A program made the position numbers and the translations under genes. The notes beneath the pieces were generated by a model. The model was not told the DNA's origin. It saw only the letters and a program-made list of their open reading frames with translations, and did no database searches. Below, piece by piece: positions 45,078 through 53,602 of a DNA stretch of 64,000 nt. Source of the stretch: Neobacillus mesonae (GTDB lineage Bacteria > Bacillota > Bacilli > Paenibacillales > Paenibacillaceae); NCBI GenBank assembly GCA_023715865.1, contig JAMBOW010000001.1, forward strand, positions 992,001-1,056,000, written 5' to 3'. Position 1 is the first letter of the stretch, and each line of letters opens with the position of its first letter.

Positions 45078-47195
45078 TCATGCTTTTGCTCCTAGCCCTT
45101 TATCGGTAAATGCTTTATATGAAATGAAATACGACTTACCTTCTTCAATCATGACTCCGTATCGATTGCCGCCTATCGGACGAACGGTTCCTTCAGAACA
45201 AAAGGGCTGTTCGCTGCTAGCAAAAGTGAGAAGTCCTGTCCCAATCGTGCCTTGGATACGCATGCTCGTCAGATCTACCTCTATATAGACCCGTCCTTTT
45301 CCCGTAGGTACCGTCCCTTTCATATACTCGAGGCCCCCAAGATTCGGCTGAATTCGATACGTCTTATAACCCGGTGAGGTCGGCACAACCCCAAGAAAGT
45401 ATTTTCCGAACAGGTAAACCGGCCCTGCTCCCCAGGCGTGACACAGGCTTTTGCCAAACTCCATCCCGTACATTCCATAATGAGCATCATCCGCAAGCGA
45501 CGGGTCATACTCCTCCCAAAATGTCGTCGCACCGAGCGAGATCATGCCTCCCCAATAGGACAGAATATGTTCCCTCACCAGATTGTGCTGTCCTGCTTCA
45601 CAAAGTACGGCCATCTCGTGAAATCTCATATAAGGTGTGCGAATTTGTGGCACTTCCGGGTTCAACAGCACGTTTTGCACCACGCTGTCGCGTTGTTCTT
45701 GCGTGAGATAATCGTAGGTCATAGCAAACATGCTGGCGTGTTTAGTCAGCACAGGCTGTGTTACTCCTTCGATTCGGTGGTGCAGCAGCCCGCCCCTCTC
45801 TTCGTCCCAGAAACATGCAAAGGATTTCCTCTTGATCTCTTCAGCGAGCCTTCCATAAGCATCTGCAGCCAGTTGGTCATCCAGCTTTTCGGCAAATGTA
45901 CTCATCGCCTCCAGGCTGCGTACAAGCAACAATTGAATCGTGCTCACGGCTCCCGTATTTTTGAAATCCGCCCAATCTACGAACACCCAATCCTGTGGTC
46001 TTCCTTCCAGAAATCCTTCTTCATTCTGCTGCTTGAGACAGAAATCCATCAAAGAGACGGCACGGTCGTAATATTGATGGATAAATTCGAAATCACCAGT
46101 ATAGAGATAATAATCATAGAGCGAGATAAACCAGTACAACGAATAGTCCAAAATGGTATTAATATGTCTTACGAGCGGGTCTTTACCCCTCAGTGCCACA
46201 AGAGTTCTGCGGGTGACGTCCACGTCAAAGAAGCTGTAGAAATTCATCAAGAAAGCCTGGTAGGCATCACCTCCCCAAACCCATCGATCCCGCTTGATCC
46301 CATCAAGGAAAAACTCACGCGTATTCAGATGCAGCGTATACACCGACATGTCGTAGATTTCGTTCAGCTTGGGGTCAGAACATTCGAAAGAGCCATGATA
46401 GGTAAGAGGAACATACTCGTACAGCATGGACACATGATCCCAGCTCACACCGGGATCGGCATGAACCCACACATAACGGAAAGCCTTGGCATCTTCCAAC
46501 GTATACATGCCCTCTTCTCCAAGCACTCCTGCCTCTTCGGTATTAAAATGATCAAGACTGTAACATGTCTCGGTCGATAATACCTCTGCCATGGATTCCC
46601 CGAAATAGATGTTGACGGAACCTGAACCCTTTAAATTGTGAAAACGTAAATACCCGAACGTCTCCCGACCGAAATCGAGAAGCGGGAAGCTATCCCGCAG
46701 AACTACTGAAACTGGCTCTTGCGGAGTTACCGTCAGACGAAATTGGGACGGCCGTTGGTCGGAAGAACTGAATGTCCACGATCCCGCCTGATGCCAGTCA
46801 TTCTGATAGGAGGTCACCTCCCAATTGGAGTTCGTTCGCACATTTAGACCTTCGATGAACAAAGCCGGCATTTCTGCATCATTGAATACGCATACAGTGA
46901 TTTGATGTCGTCCTGCCGGAAGAGTAATAAAGGGATTGTCCGAACGAAAGTTTTCTTTTCCGTCGAGAAAAAACGAGAATGTCCCTTCCGACACAATCTT
47001 GATTTGTTCCTCGTGTGGAAGTTCATAAGTATAACGAAAACTTACGCTGGAATAATGGCGATCGAGCCGCCAAAAAGCCGGGAACATGACTCCTCTTGAT
47101 CTGCGCTTGACTGACATCTTTTCATGAAGACGTATTTCAAAATCGCCTGGATACCAAATCCAAACCGCGGAATGATTGCTTTTGTCCTGCTTCAT
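45078..47195 (-). CDS. Glycoside hydrolase family 78 (alpha-L-rhamnosidase-like)
   Basis: 705 residues, no signal peptide. N-terminal beta-sandwich regions (SFRYTYELPHEEQIKIVSEG, LDFGRETFGYLRF) precede an (alpha/alpha)6 domain. The latter contains the general acid motif DGIKRDRWVWGGDAYQAFLM and the general base region LGATTFWEEYDPSL. A C-terminal beta domain follows from ~620 (YRIQPNLGGLEYMKGTVP). ATG 47195 is 9 nt after AAAGGGG; the Met at 47216 has no site and the one at 47204 abuts it. It is divergent from an AraC gene. It would release L-rhamnose from plant or bacterial glycosides in the cytoplasm. Confidence 0.87.
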   Translation of the reverse strand: MKQDKSNHSAVWIWYPGDFEIRLHEKMSVKRRSRGVMFPAFWRLDRHYSSVSFRYTYELPHEEQIKIVSEGTFSFFLDGKENFRSDNPFITLPAGRHQITVCVFNDAEMPALFIEGLNVRTNSNWEVTSYQNDWHQAGSWTFSSSDQRPSQFRLTVTPQEPVSVVLRDSFPLLDFGRETFGYLRFHNLKGSGSVNIYFGESMAEVLSTETCYSLDHFNTEEAGVLGEEGMYTLEDAKAFRYVWVHADPGVSWDHVSMLYEYVPLTYHGSFECSDPKLNEIYDMSVYTLHLNTREFFLDGIKRDRWVWGGDAYQAFLMNFYSFFDVDVTRRTLVALRGKDPLVRHINTILDYSLYWFISLYDYYLYTGDFEFIHQYYDRAVSLMDFCLKQQNEEGFLEGRPQDWVFVDWADFKNTGAVSTIQLLLVRSLEAMSTFAEKLDDQLAADAYGRLAEEIKRKSFACFWDEERGGLLHHRIEGVTQPVLTKHASMFAMTYDYLTQEQRDSVVQNVLLNPEVPQIRTPYMRFHEMAVLCEAGQHNLVREHILSYWGGMISLGATTFWEEYDPSLADDAHYGMYGMEFGKSLCHAWGAGPVYLFGKYFLGVVPTSPGYKTYRIQPNLGGLEYMKGTVPTGKGRVYIEVDLTSMRIQGTIGTGLLTFASSEQPFCSEGTVRPIGGNRYGVMIEEGKSYFISYKAFTDKGLGAKA

Positions 47196-47266
47196 TATGG
47201 ACATCCCCTTTCGCATTTTATGGCTATGATTGTATAATATTTACAATGTTTAAAGGGGAGGGAATC

Positions 47267-48205
47267 GTGCCAATGATGGTTGCAGATCATGACAATTTAA
47301 ACTCAAAAATACAAAAAGCTAAAAAAGCAACGGTACATCACTCTTCAGTTTCGGAGCATTTTCGCGGATCATTCCCGCTTTTTGTTAACCGCTATAATGA
47401 AGGCTTTGACCTTCGTGAACATGATCATGAATACATTGAAATCGTGTATGTTATGTCTGGAGAAGGCTATCACTACGTTGGAAATCAAGTAGAACGAACC
47501 TCTAAAGGCAGTATATATGTATTGCCGGTCGGAACATCCCATATTTTGCGTCCTCGGGACGCTTTTCAAAAAAATGGACTTGTGGTCTACAATCTTTGTA
47601 TACGTTCGGAATTCATTCTTACCCTTCAGAATTGGTTGTCCCCATACAACACTAGTATAGAATTGTGCTCTGTTTTTCTTAGTGAGCCAGGGAGTTATAT
47701 TGTAATGAAAGACAAAACTTTGCGCTTTGGAAATGTATTTGAACAGCTCTATCGAGAATTCGAACAAATGAAACCCGGTTATGAGGCAAGCATGTTCTCC
47801 AGTCTGCTCCAGCTGATGGTACAGATTACTCGAGAAATTGAACAAGCGTCAGATCATGAATCTGAAGCGAAATGGAGTAGATCCAAACGAGCGGAAATGT
47901 CAAAGATCATAGACTATGTAAATCAACATATTACGGAGCCTCTGACAATTGAGCGGTTGGCTGCTGAAGCCGGTTTAAGCCTCAGACATTGCATTCGGTT
48001 ATTTCAGCAGCAGACGGGGATGGGATTTTCAGAATATTTACAGCACAAACGGATTGAGCTTGCGAGTGAATTGCTGCTGGAAACGGATCAGAAGATTGTA
48101 AATATAGCTAAGATCACAGGATACCGTGACATAGCGCATTTTCGGCAGGTATTTCGTAAAATAATGGGGACAACTCCTAACCAGCATCGAAAAAGTGGAA
48201 AGTAA
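47267..48205 (+). CDS. AraC-family transcriptional regulator
   Basis: About 312 residues: cupin domain (LREHDHEYIEIVYVMSGEGY, IYVLPVGTSHILRP) and C-terminal HTH (LTIERLAAEAGLSLRHCIRL, IVNIAKITGYRDIAHFRQVF). GTG 47267 and ATG 47273/47276 all follow the purine-rich AAGGGGAGGG; the choice is uncertain. It is divergent from the GH78 gene across ~70 bp, in the manner of rhamnose-responsive regulators. Rhamnose as inducer is inference. Confidence 0.85.
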   Translation: MPMMVADHDNLNSKIQKAKKATVHHSSVSEHFRGSFPLFVNRYNEGFDLREHDHEYIEIVYVMSGEGYHYVGNQVERTSKGSIYVLPVGTSHILRPRDAFQKNGLVVYNLCIRSEFILTLQNWLSPYNTSIELCSVFLSEPGSYIVMKDKTLRFGNVFEQLYREFEQMKPGYEASMFSSLLQLMVQITREIEQASDHESEAKWSRSKRAEMSKIIDYVNQHITEPLTIERLAAEAGLSLRHCIRLFQQQTGMGFSEYLQHKRIELASELLLETDQKIVNIAKITGYRDIAHFRQVFRKIMGTTPNQHRKSGK

Positions 48206-48395
48206 AATAAGAGAAAGTACATGAATATTTACATTAGGACTTGGACATCATAGTATTTGCTTAAGATTTGCAATAGAATACCTGAGCGAAAGAACGAGAA
48301 ACTGCACAACATATTGGTTTCTTAGAGATCAGGCAATCTCCAGCAACATGGGTATAAGTTTCATCTCACCTCCAGAACTGATCTATGCGTATGTA

Positions 48396-48427
48396 AAGGC
48401 AGCCAATTAGGCTGCCTTTTAGTTTTC
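48396..48427 (+). terminator. Terminator in the 48206-48534 gap
   Basis: AAGGCAGCC-AATTAG-GCTGCCTT then TTAGTTTT. It lies 190 bp past the AraC stop. Nothing else is recognised in this 329-bp gap apart from the ribosome site AAGGAGG of the next gene. Confidence 0.8.
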
Positions 48428-48534
48428 TAAACACAAATTAACAAGTCTTTTGTTATTTTGGATAAATATTTAGTTCTAATTTTGGAAACGATAATCATCG
48501 ACATTCATTACTAGAAAAAAGGAGGTTCTCAAAA

Positions 48535-48759
48535 ATGAAAAAGCTTTGGATGACATCTTTGGCTTCTCTAAGCATTGCATTGATGGTAGCTGTTCCTGCA
48601 TTCGCAGATAATAGTGATACGAATGGTACAAACCGCATGAATACGAACGGCTACAATGCAAACGCTGCAGACGATAATGATATGGATTGGGGTTGGCTAG
48701 GTCTGCTAGGACTAATTGGCCTTGCGGGTATGAGACGACAAGAAAAAGGTCATCGTTAA
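48535..48759 (+). CDS. WGxxGxxG-type small exported protein
   Basis: 74 residues with a clear signal peptide (MKKLWMTSLASLSIALMVAV, cleavage near AFA-DN). A short Asn/Thr/Asp-rich middle follows, then the C-terminal anchor DWGWLGLLGLIGLAGMRRQ with WGxxGxxG and a basic end. This tripartite end resembles sorting tags recognised by exosortase-like or rhombosortase-like proteases, and the motif is known in Paenibacillus proteins. A strong AAGGAGG site and its own terminator support expression. Function unknown. Confidence 0.85.
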   Translation: MKKLWMTSLASLSIALMVAVPAFADNSDTNGTNRMNTNGYNANAADDNDMDWGWLGLLGLIGLAGMRRQEKGHR

Positions 48760-48763
48760 TAAA

Positions 48764-48798
48764 GACAGCCACAACATGTTGTTGTGGCTTATTTTCGT
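48764..48798 (+). terminator. Terminator of the WGxxGxxG gene
   Basis: AGCCACAACA / TGTTGTGGCT stem followed by TATTTTCG. Confidence 0.8.
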
Positions 48799-48889
48799 TT
48801 ATCTTCCCATTTAGGTTGATCCAACTTCACAAATCTCCCTCACTTTGCATGAAACCTAACCAGGCGATAGAACCATGGTTTTTAAGGAA

Positions 48890-49297
48890 TTAATGAGTTT
48901 TATCATATACGTACTTAGAAAAAAGGCCCCAATAATCATAATTATAAGTATTGGGATGCTGTATAAGGTTCCTGGATCGTCTTACCCAATTTTTGAGCTC
49001 GTCCGACTTCGCAGTTTTCTCCACCTTTTTAAGTAGATCAGATAACTGAGTAATCTCTTCAAGTTCCCCTGTACTCACGATATCTCCTGTATATACATAA
49101 AGACTGCTAAGAAAAAACGAAGTTTGATTACAATTTTTATCATCAACAAAAGTGCAGATCATCGGTATATTTTCTGTACTATTTACAGCTAACTCCCAAT
49201 CCTGCGTTGGGATACGCTCATTACTGTACGCCCATGCCCTAATTTCTTCAGTCGAAGGGTTCCAAGCATGTAATTCATCTCTAAAAATCCCTTTCAT
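48890..49297 (-). CDS. Hypothetical protein
   Basis: 135 residues with no signal or membrane segment and no recognised family. Features are an N-terminal Trp-rich stretch (DELHAWNPSTEEIRAWAYSN), two cysteines near 48 and 56, and a basic, aromatic C-terminus. An AGGAGAGTAGAAG-type site precedes ATG 49297. The gene is divergent from a lipoprotein gene. Nothing in the neighbourhood gives a function. Confidence 0.6.
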   Translation of the reverse strand: MKGIFRDELHAWNPSTEEIRAWAYSNERIPTQDWELAVNSTENIPMICTFVDDKNCNQTSFFLSSLYVYTGDIVSTGELEEITQLSDLLKKVEKTAKSDELKNWVRRSRNLIQHPNTYNYDYWGLFSKYVYDKTH

Positions 49298-49465
49298 CTT
49301 CTACTCTCCTAATATGTTTTCTTTGAGATAATGCAATTCAATTATTCTACTATAAATTAACTGCCTTTCTGTTTAATCATTTTATTAGCTCCTTTGACGT
49401 AATTGACGATTTAACTACTATCCTTATTGTGGTAAAATATTATGTAAACTGACCAGAGAGGAGCT

Positions 49466-50002
49466 ATGATGATAATGTTTAAGTTCAAACACCCCTTTGG
49501 ATCACAACTCGTATTATTATTACTTATTTTAGTAATATCTGCATGCTCAGATTCAACTAAAACTGTTTCAGGAGTACCGGAAGCTATTCAAGTAGCTGAA
49601 AAGTATAAGGTTGCTGAATTAGAAAGTTCGGAGCTAAATGATATTACTCTAGAATTAATAACCGAGAAACAAGAATTTATGCAACCTCTAACAACGGAGA
49701 TTTTCTTTAATAGATCAGTAGCAACCCGAAATTTTTACCATGGATACCAATTAGCACTGATTAAAGAAAGTGAAGTTCATGTTTCTAATCTTGAATTTAC
49801 CGAAAGAAATGTAGCTGAAACACAAATTGAACTGAATTATACTGGCACTCTTTCATTGGCAGAAGAAACGCTTGATTTGAAAGGAACGATTTACCTTTTG
49901 AAGGAAGCTGATGAATGGAAAGTAAATAATGACGTATATAATACCGAAGTAATCATGAATATTTTCGATGAAAATATGCTTAAACACGATGAGAGACCAT
50001 AA
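49466..50002 (+). CDS. Lipoprotein of unknown function
   Basis: The product has 178 residues. A signal peptide with lipobox (LLLLILVISACSD) gives mature Cys near 27. The rest is a small beta-rich domain (LELITEKQEFMQPLTTEIFF, LEFTERNVAETQIELNYTGT, IYLLKEADEWKVNNDVYN) reminiscent of secreted DUF4878/NTF2-like lipoproteins, but not assigned. AGGAGCT precedes ATG 49466. The stop codon lies within the loop of its terminator hairpin. Confidence 0.75.
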   Translation: MMIMFKFKHPFGSQLVLLLLILVISACSDSTKTVSGVPEAIQVAEKYKVAELESSELNDITLELITEKQEFMQPLTTEIFFNRSVATRNFYHGYQLALIKESEVHVSNLEFTERNVAETQIELNYTGTLSLAEETLDLKGTIYLLKEADEWKVNNDVYNTEVIMNIFDENMLKHDERP

Positions 50003-50018
50003 TTAATGGTCTCTTTTT
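49992..50018 (+). terminator. Terminator overlapping the lipoprotein stop codon
   Basis: AGAGACCAT, loop containing the TAA, ATGGTCTCT, TTTT. Confidence 0.82.
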
Positions 50019-50270
50019 GCTATCTGAGTATCTAATTACTGTAATCATTAAATAAGATTTCCACTGCCTTGCTCGTTATTACTTATCTACTCTGGAATTG
50101 ATCCATGGTTTGCCCTTTACAACTAAAGGACCATAGATGCCTCCTATCCATCTGTTGTATGGACGAAAGTTCCCTGCGTATAGTTGATCGTTTATACGGG
50201 CCAGCACTGAGCGGAATATTGTAGAAGATGAACAGCAGTATGCACACCCTTATAGAAAGAGGGAATTGCT

Positions 50271-51191
50271 TTGAGAATTGATTTAGGCTGCGGAAAGCAT
50301 AAATTTCCTGGGTGCATCGGCCTTGACATGAAACCGTATGATGGGGTCGATATCGTCCACGATATGAACGACCCCCTTCCGTTTGAAGATAACTCCGTTC
50401 ATTTTGTTATCGCTTCACATAGCCTGCAATATGTAGTTGACCTAGACACAGTTATGCGGGAGATCTATCGGATATGCAAGCATACCGCCATTGTCTGTAT
50501 CATTGCTCCCTATGCCCATGTATCGGCACATATGGTAAACCCAAGGTACAAACAGTATTTCAATGAACATTCTCCTCGTTACTGGACTACAGATCATCTG
50601 AAGCACATCCGTATGGAAGAGCCTCTTTTATCATGGTCACCTGACACATGGTCGCTCGCAGACATGTCCTCTGATATAGCCCCTCTTGATTTAAGGCTGA
50701 TTCGTATGGAATTTTTTTATTTTCCGGAGTATGGAGCATATGATGACCTGGAGCTCGGATTGCTTCGACAAAGTCAAATGAATGTAGCCTATCAGATCAT
50801 GTATCATCTTATGGTGATTAAGAAGCCGACATCCAAGGAACTTATTGAGTCACGGAATGCTTGGGTGCTTGAAGAGCCTTCATTTGTGAAGGAGCAGCGC
50901 CAAGCTTTTGCTAAAGAAAGGCACGTAGAAAAATGGGTACAGACAGAGCACCTCTCTCCTCTTATAGAAGCAATGGAAGAAGATAATTCCGTTGCGAGCA
51001 GCGATCCACAACCTGATGATCATATTCGAAAGCACACGGTCAAAAATTCCTCGACTATGTCTTACCCAAAAGTTATTAAACATCAAAAAGGAAGCCGCAG
51101 AACAAGAGAACCCAGACCAGGCATAGCATCGAAGAAAAACGTGATGACCAAAAGCAGCCATACCCAAAAAAAGAAACCCGGGAAAAAGTAA
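50271..51191 (+). CDS. SAM-dependent methyltransferase-like protein with basic C-terminal tail
   Basis: The protein has 306 residues. The N-terminal class I methyltransferase core shows SAM motif I (IDLGCGKHKFPGCIGLD), motif post-I Asp, then PLPFEDNSVHFVIASHSLQY and EIYRICKHTAIVCIIAPY. Residues ~215-306 form a low-complexity tail that becomes strongly basic (HQKGSRRTREPRPGIASKK then HTQKKKPGKK), suggesting nucleic acid, ribosome or wall contact. TTG 50271 follows AGAGGG. Its stop sits in the loop of a CCCGGG hairpin shared with the convergent gene. Substrate unknown. Confidence 0.75.
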   Translation: MRIDLGCGKHKFPGCIGLDMKPYDGVDIVHDMNDPLPFEDNSVHFVIASHSLQYVVDLDTVMREIYRICKHTAIVCIIAPYAHVSAHMVNPRYKQYFNEHSPRYWTTDHLKHIRMEEPLLSWSPDTWSLADMSSDIAPLDLRLIRMEFFYFPEYGAYDDLELGLLRQSQMNVAYQIMYHLMVIKKPTSKELIESRNAWVLEEPSFVKEQRQAFAKERHVEKWVQTEHLSPLIEAMEEDNSVASSDPQPDDHIRKHTVKNSSTMSYPKVIKHQKGSRRTREPRPGIASKKNVMTKSSHTQKKKPGKK

Positions 51192-51203
51192 ATTTTCCCC
51201 GGG
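51177..51203. terminator. Hairpin between convergent methyltransferase and repeat-protein genes
   Basis: CCCGGGAAAA and TTTTCCCCGGG pair, with the methyltransferase TAA in the loop. No long U-tract follows on either strand. Confidence 0.55.
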
Positions 51204-51210
51204 CTCTACC

Positions 51211-52674
51211 TTATTCGTTCCCTCCTGGAACGACTAGAATATTTAAAATGACTGTATAAATTTCGCCTGATGCCGAGGTAACTATGAAAGTAATCTGATC
51301 TGGACCCATGTAACCCACATCCGGTATATACGTGAAGGTTCCATTCTGATTCAGTGTAACCCTTCCGTTGCTTGGTACATTGACAAGCTGTGCTGAAGCT
51401 ACCCGTCCTAGACTAATCGAATTGAGATCACCAGATACTGGATTGTTCTCCACCGTATTTAAATCGATAACGACAGTATTTGATAATGCGACTACGTTAA
51501 CTGTAACTATATAGAAGTATACCTCGCCTGATGCAACTGTGTATCTGATCGTAAACGTATCCGTGCCGACAAAGCCTGGATTAGGTATATACGTAAATGT
51601 GCTGTCCGTACGAAGTCTCAGATTTCCGTTTACCGGCTCAATGAATATTTGATATACCGCACCAGGTCCGCCATCTGCCGTCCCGCTTACTACTCTGCCC
51701 TGAGGTGTTGACAGTTGGATCTGTATCGTTGTCTCTCCTCCCGTATTTGCAGGAGCATATACAACGACAGTAACCGTTGAAACGGCAGCCCGGCCTTCAC
51801 TGTCAGTCACTGTGACCAAGAATGTATCATTGCCATTGAACCCTGGATTCGGTATATAAATAAAGCTTCCATCCGGATTCAGCTCTAACGACCCATTAGC
51901 CGGTGATTGAAGAATAGAGTAAGTTATGGCAAGACCTGCTGGACTGCTGGCCAGAATCTGACCTGTTACAGATTGACCCTGGTTTGTTCCAATGCCGATA
52001 TCCGTTGTGATTGGACCGGCATTGACCGTAGCCCCTGGAAGCACAGTTACTGTAGCGAAGGCCACTGTAAACAGTCCTGCACTGTTCGTCACAATAACTG
52101 TAAAGGTATCTGTACCCACAAAGCCTGGATTCGGTGTATACGTAAACGTACCATCCGGATTAATGAACACCATTCCATTTGCCGGGGGCAAACCGACTAC
52201 AAAGGTAAGTACCAAACCATTAGGGTCGTTGGCAACAACCGCTCCGCTTACAGGCTGATCCTCCGACGTCCTGACATTCACCGGGGATGCCACGGGCGCA
52301 TCACCGCCAACGATGACTCTAACAGGTGCAACCGTTGATACACCTGCACTGTTGGTTACAACTACATCAAACGTATCGGTTCCTATAAAACCAACATTTG
52401 ACGTATACGTAAATGTGCCGTCAGCAGGATTTAACTGCACTGCACCACTCGTTGGTGAAACGAATACTGCATACGTTAGTGTCTGTCCTTGCGGATCAGC
52501 AGCAACAACCTGCCCATTCACCACTCGCACTGACGTATTTAATGTACTGAAAGCACCAATGGAGCCTGTATTCCCCTGATTGTTCTGATTGGTTACCTTG
52601 TTAAGCCCGAGTGTATTGCCTGTAAAAGTCACGGCCCCGTTTATTGTTGTGTTATATCTTAATATAAAAGGCAT
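51211..52674 (-). CDS. Tandem Ig-like (cadherin/Big_9-type) repeat protein
   Basis: 487 residues made of five ~85-95-residue beta-sandwich repeats, each with the pattern GTFTYTPNPGFVGTDTFTV and a following TNSAG or similar. The N-terminus (MPFILRYNTTINGAVTFTGN) has no classical signal peptide. It does resemble the start of other Bacillales repeat proteins thought to be spore-surface or exported. GGAGGTGACA precedes ATG 52674. Cys and Trp are nearly absent, as is common in such surface proteins. Adhesive or structural surface role is inferred. Confidence 0.82.
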   Translation of the reverse strand: MPFILRYNTTINGAVTFTGNTLGLNKVTNQNNQGNTGSIGAFSTLNTSVRVVNGQVVAADPQGQTLTYAVFVSPTSGAVQLNPADGTFTYTSNVGFIGTDTFDVVVTNSAGVSTVAPVRVIVGGDAPVASPVNVRTSEDQPVSGAVVANDPNGLVLTFVVGLPPANGMVFINPDGTFTYTPNPGFVGTDTFTVIVTNSAGLFTVAFATVTVLPGATVNAGPITTDIGIGTNQGQSVTGQILASSPAGLAITYSILQSPANGSLELNPDGSFIYIPNPGFNGNDTFLVTVTDSEGRAAVSTVTVVVYAPANTGGETTIQIQLSTPQGRVVSGTADGGPGAVYQIFIEPVNGNLRLRTDSTFTYIPNPGFVGTDTFTIRYTVASGEVYFYIVTVNVVALSNTVVIDLNTVENNPVSGDLNSISLGRVASAQLVNVPSNGRVTLNQNGTFTYIPDVGYMGPDQITFIVTSASGEIYTVILNILVVPGGNE

Positions 52675-52752
52675 TTGTCACCTCCAGACTTCATAAAACC
52701 CCTTGTAATATATTTTCTGGGGAGTTGTACTATTCGGCATATTTGGAGGTCA

Positions 52753-52783
52753 ACAAAAAAACATGACCCTTCTCGGATCATGT
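52753..52783 (-). terminator. Terminator of the YtrA-type ABC unit
   Basis: ACATGA / TCATGT stem with a run of seven T on the minus strand, 140 bp past the membrane gene stop. Confidence 0.7.
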
Positions 52784-52923
52784 CTCACAATACAATATTT
52801 TTGTCATCTTAACTCCCACTACAGATTTTATTGAGTTGATGATTCCACTATTTTATGAACCAGTGAATTTGGAATTTGTAGAATACACTAAGATCTAGTA
52901 ATTCAATGACATGTTAACTGATA

Positions 52924-53601
52924 TTAGTGTGTTCTTCTCATAGTAAAAAACCAGCCGCCCGCCAAGAAAACCAGGAAAAGCACAAGATTAAATCCAACCC
53001 CGGCCAGTAGCGAGTCGTTGAATAACAAGGCTTCGAAAAATGACTCAACGTGAACACGCAGCGAAGGAACCGCTGTTCCAGTCGGGATTGCCACAATGAA
53101 CAACGCCCACAGCAGCCAACCTACAAGGTGATAGTAACTGGAGACCAGCATGCTTAGCAGCGCCATCGTCATCAAATAGAAAACGGTTTGGTAGAGAAAA
53201 GAACCTGCTATGCCAAATTCATTCCAATGAAAAGCTTCAATAAGATTAACGGTGTTCCTGTTGAACACATCCACTTCAAGTAAAGGCCACAAAGAATTGA
53301 ATAATGCGATGACTACTGCCCAGACGGCATAGACGAAATGAAGTCCCCAAAAATATTGTTCACGGCTTGCACCTAAATGGACGATACGTTTGTAATAACT
53401 GATAGGAAGTACGATTGCAATAAATAGTAAAATGAGAAGCAGTAGGTTGCCATCCGAAAGGACTGTGTCTTGACTGCTGTTTGTAGAAAGTCCAACAATG
53501 AATTCAGCCAACCGGCCAAGCAGTATGAAAATAATGACCAGCCAGATATAAACCCTCAATTGAAAATAGGTTGCCTTCAGATGAACGGCCAATGCATTCA
53601 A
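52924..53601 (-). CDS. ABC transporter membrane subunit
   Basis: 225 residues with about six hydrophobic segments (IWLVIIFILLGRLAEFIVGL, LLLILLFIAIVLPISY, YLMTMALLSMLVSSYYHLVG) and a short cytoplasmic loop. No clear ABC-2 signature, but position 1 bp after the ATPase gene and behind a YtrA-type repressor identifies it as the membrane partner. GAGGGAGGT-type site precedes ATG 53601. Export substrate unknown; related YtrA-linked transporters respond to cell-wall antibiotics. Confidence 0.78.
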   Translation of the reverse strand: MNALAVHLKATYFQLRVYIWLVIIFILLGRLAEFIVGLSTNSSQDTVLSDGNLLLLILLFIAIVLPISYYKRIVHLGASREQYFWGLHFVYAVWAVVIALFNSLWPLLEVDVFNRNTVNLIEAFHWNEFGIAGSFLYQTVFYLMTMALLSMLVSSYYHLVGWLLWALFIVAIPTGTAVPSLRVHVESFFEALLFNDSLLAGVGFNLVLFLVFLAGGWFFTMRRTH

Positions 53602-53602
53602 T

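Noticed and set aside
45438..46580. 380-codon open frame on the plus strand inside the GH78 gene
   Set aside because: It is antisense to a well-supported GH78 gene, has no ribosome site and its translation resembles no protein. It is a codon-bias shadow.
47369..47845. 158-codon minus-strand frame within the AraC gene at 47267
   Set aside because: Antisense shadow of a clear AraC coding sequence.
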